A DNA stretch of 62,169 bases. Source: Bacteroidales bacterium. GTDB taxonomy: Bacteria; Bacteroidota; Bacteroidia; Bacteroidales; UBA932. A program made the position numbers and the translations under genes. Under the pieces are notes generated by a model that saw nothing but the letters and a program-made list of their open reading frames with translations, was not told the origin of the DNA and ran no database searches. Shown piece by piece: positions 60,628 to 62,169 of this stretch; the first letter of the stretch is position 1, and each line of letters opens with the position of its first letter. The DNA lies in the NCBI GenBank assembly GCA_017961345.1, contig JAGCXP010000124.1, positions 1 to 62,169 of the forward strand, written 5' to 3'.

Positions 60628-61080
60628 GTGAACACACAGAGTTACAAAACAGTTTTTGCGAATCCGCAGACTGTGAGCAAAGGCTGGGTTGTCATTGATG
60701 CCACCGACGTGGTGCTGGGTCGTCTTGCCGCCAGGGTTGCCCGCGTTCTCCGCGGGAAGGACAAACCCTACTTCACCCCCAATCAGGACTGCGGTGACAA
60801 TGTCATCATCCTGAATGCGGACAAGGTGAAAATCACCGGCAAGAAACTGACCGAGAAAGTCTATGTCCGTTACACCGGTTATCCGGGCGGACAGCGCTTT
60901 ACCACGCCGAAGGAAATCTTGGCAAAGAAGCCGACCGAACTGGTGAGAATGGCCGTCAAGGGCATGCTCCCCAAATCCCGTCTTGGTGACAAGCTGCTCG
61001 GCAACCTCTACCTCTATCAGGGCAACGAGCATCCCCACCAGGCGCAGAACCCCAAAGTTATCAAGTTGAACGAAATCTAA
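60628..61080 (+). CDS. rplM: Ribosomal protein uL13
   Basis: 150 residues with a GTG start at 60628 (MNTQSYKTVFANPQTVSKGW). WVVIDATDVVLGRLA and the KGMLPKSRLGDKLLGNLYLY blocks are the family signatures. There is no ATG near the expected N-terminus, so the GTG is secure. Followed by rpsI after 10 bp. Confidence 0.97.
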   Translation: MNTQSYKTVFANPQTVSKGWVVIDATDVVLGRLAARVARVLRGKDKPYFTPNQDCGDNVIILNADKVKITGKKLTEKVYVRYTGYPGGQRFTTPKEILAKKPTELVRMAVKGMLPKSRLGDKLLGNLYLYQGNEHPHQAQNPKVIKLNEI

Positions 61081-61090
61081 GCATTGAGCA

Positions 61091-61480
61091 ATGAAACAAG
61101 TGAACGCCCTTGGAAGACGTAAATCCGCAGTTGCCCGTGTTTACATCGCGCCCGGTAAAGGCAGCATGACCGTCAACGGCCGTGATATCAACGAGTACTT
61201 CACCCTTGAAGCCCTCCGTTATATCGCCAACCAGCCGTTCGAAGTCACCGCTACCGAAGGCCAGTTTGACGTGAAGGCCAACATCGATGGTGGTGGCATC
61301 AAAGGTCAGGCTGAGGCCCTCCGGCTCGGTATCGCACGTGCACTTTGCGAAGTTGACAAAGAGGCTTACCGTGCCACTCTCAAGTCCGCCGGATTCCTTA
61401 CCCGCGACAGCCGCGAGGTCGAAAGGAAGAAACCGGGCCAGCCGGGTGCACGCCGCCGCTTCCAGTTCAGCAAGCGTTAG
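61091..61480 (+). CDS. rpsI: Ribosomal protein uS9
   Basis: 129 residues: [19 protein letters not shown] at the start, [19 protein letters not shown] in the middle and the basic C-terminal tail ending RRRFQFSKR, whose last residues reach the P-site tRNA. Second gene of the L13-S9-S2 operon. Confidence 0.98.
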   Translation: MKQVNALGRRKSAVARVYIAPGKGSMTVNGRDINEYFTLEALRYIANQPFEVTATEGQFDVKANIDGGGIKGQAEALRLGIARALCEVDKEAYRATLKSAGFLTRDSREVERKKPGQPGARRRFQFSKR

Positions 61481-61508
61481 TACGCTGTCGGATTTACATT
61501 TTGCACAG

Positions 61509-61585
61509 TCACGATTGTGTGGAAATGTCGTGATTGCGGAAAACCGGCAGGATCTTCCAAACAACAGAGTTCAAGCTACCTGCCG
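61509..61585 (+). promoter_or_regulatory. Possible structured leader of rpsB
   Basis: The 145-bp gap before rpsB contains TCACGA/TCGTGA (61509-61514 with 61528-61533) and CGGCAGG/CCTGCCG (61545-61551 with 61579-61585). Two consecutive stems ahead of the S2 start suggest a ribosomal-protein autoregulatory leader. There is no separate promoter box in the gap. Confidence 0.4.
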
Positions 61586-61625
61586 ATTGATGAAGAGTTA
61601 AAACAAACAAAAAACAAAGACAAAA

Positions 61626-62169
61626 ATGTCAAGGACTAATTTCCAGGAATTGCTCGACAACGGATGCCACTTCGGCCACCTCGCCCGTAAGTGGAACCCT
61701 AAGATGGCTCCGTATATCTTTATTGAGAAAAATGGTATTCATATCATTGATCTCCATAAGAGCATCGTCAAGATCGACGAAGCGGCGAACGTGCTGAAAC
61801 AGCTCGCCCGCAGTGGCCGCAAGGTGCTGTTCGTCGCCACCAAAAAACAGGCAAAAGACATCGTCGCCGCCCAGGCTGCGGCTGTCGGAATGCCGTATGT
61901 GACAGAGCGCTGGGCCGGTGGTATGCTTACCAACTTCCCGACCATCCGCAAGGCTGTCAAGAAAATGAATACCATCGACAAGATGAAAGAAGATGGTACC
62001 TACGACACCCTCGCCAAGAGGGAGCGTATGCAGATCGACCGTCAGCGGGCCAAACTTGAGAAGAACCTCGGTTCCATCAAGGATATGAACCGTCTGCCTT
62101 CCGCCCTTTTCGTCATCGATGTCCAGAAGGAAGCCAATGCCGTCAAGGAGGCTGTCCGCCTGAACATTC
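61626..62169 (+). CDS. rpsB: Ribosomal protein uS2, partial (3' end beyond window)
   Basis: First 181 residues, beginning MSRTNFQELLDNGCHFGHLA. Conserved WNPKMAPYIF and ERWAGGMLTNFPTI blocks are present. The gene continues past the window end and is usually followed by tsf. The start is ATG 61626 after a structured 145-bp spacer. Confidence 0.96.
   Translation, partial: MSRTNFQELLDNGCHFGHLARKWNPKMAPYIFIEKNGIHIIDLHKSIVKIDEAANVLKQLARSGRKVLFVATKKQAKDIVAAQAAAVGMPYVTERWAGGMLTNFPTIRKAVKKMNTIDKMKEDGTYDTLAKRERMQIDRQRAKLEKNLGSIKDMNRLPSALFVIDVQKEANAVKEAVRLNI

Overview
The window looks like the chromosome of a Bacteroidota bacterium, most likely a GC-rich uncultured Bacteroidales. The evidence is the recurrent Bacteroidota promoter box (TAnnTTTG, often with an upstream TTTG or TTG), start codons without clear Shine-Dalgarno sequences, lipoproteins with FKBP or FISUMP domains, the ileS-traR/dksA-lspA and HU-(30-residue basic protein)-rng gene orders, a DUF3822-rsmD pair, and a DUF3853 plus RepA-type ATPase module. 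I cannot place it to genus.

Layout. 1-1.5 kb: edge of a mobile-element module (minus strand) in which a DUF3853 reading frame is fused to a RepA-type ATPase by a 5-bp tandem duplication. 1.9-3.4 kb: cvpA-tsaB. 3.4-7.9 kb: ileS, a TraR/DksA-type regulator, lspA. 8.1-10.2 kb: a FISUMP lipoprotein and suhB. 10.2-13.8 kb: rpsL-rpsG-fusA-rpsJ, a terminator and a CAU tRNA (probably tRNA-Ile2). 13.8-16 kb: acyl-CoA ligase and PlsC-type acyltransferase. 16.1-21.1 kb: metF-metH. 21.1-22.5 kb: a REP-associated tyrosine transposase (RAYT) flanked by two pairs of 49-bp palindromic repeats. 22.5-27.9 kb: a five-gene minus-strand operon (nrnA, two FKBP lipoproteins, a MATE transporter, a serine hydrolase). 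28-30 kb: a conserved membrane protein, DUF3822, rsmD. 30.4-32.7 kb: GNAT, secreted nuclease, SpoU methyltransferase.

32.8-48.1 kb is a visibly AT-richer accessory island built for DNA defence. On the plus strand a tight operon encodes a protein with two GHKL ATPase modules (an N-terminal MORC/HSP90-like one and a C-terminal histidine-kinase-like one), a receiver-like protein, an HNH nuclease and an N6-adenine methyltransferase with its own recognition domain. Converging on it is a type I restriction-modification operon (regulator, hsdM, hsdS, a GmrSD-like DUF262/DUF1524 protein, hsdR). The first operon is the most interesting object here: it looks like a restriction-modification system wired to a phosphorelay. 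A MITE-like element and gene relics lie at the island edges, and no integrase is visible.

48.1-62.2 kb returns to core genes: a CDF metal transporter, a two-CxxC thioredoxin-like protein, coaD, ung, lon, HU, the 30-residue basic protein, rng, pheA-aroF, lpxK, and rplM-rpsI-rpsB (the last one cut by the window end).

Three small-repeat systems run through the window: the RAYT-associated 49-bp palindromes (five copies), a 34-bp hairpin at three convergent gene junctions (bidirectional terminator or REP), and a palindromic repeat inserted in frame in lpxK and in the thioredoxin-like gene.
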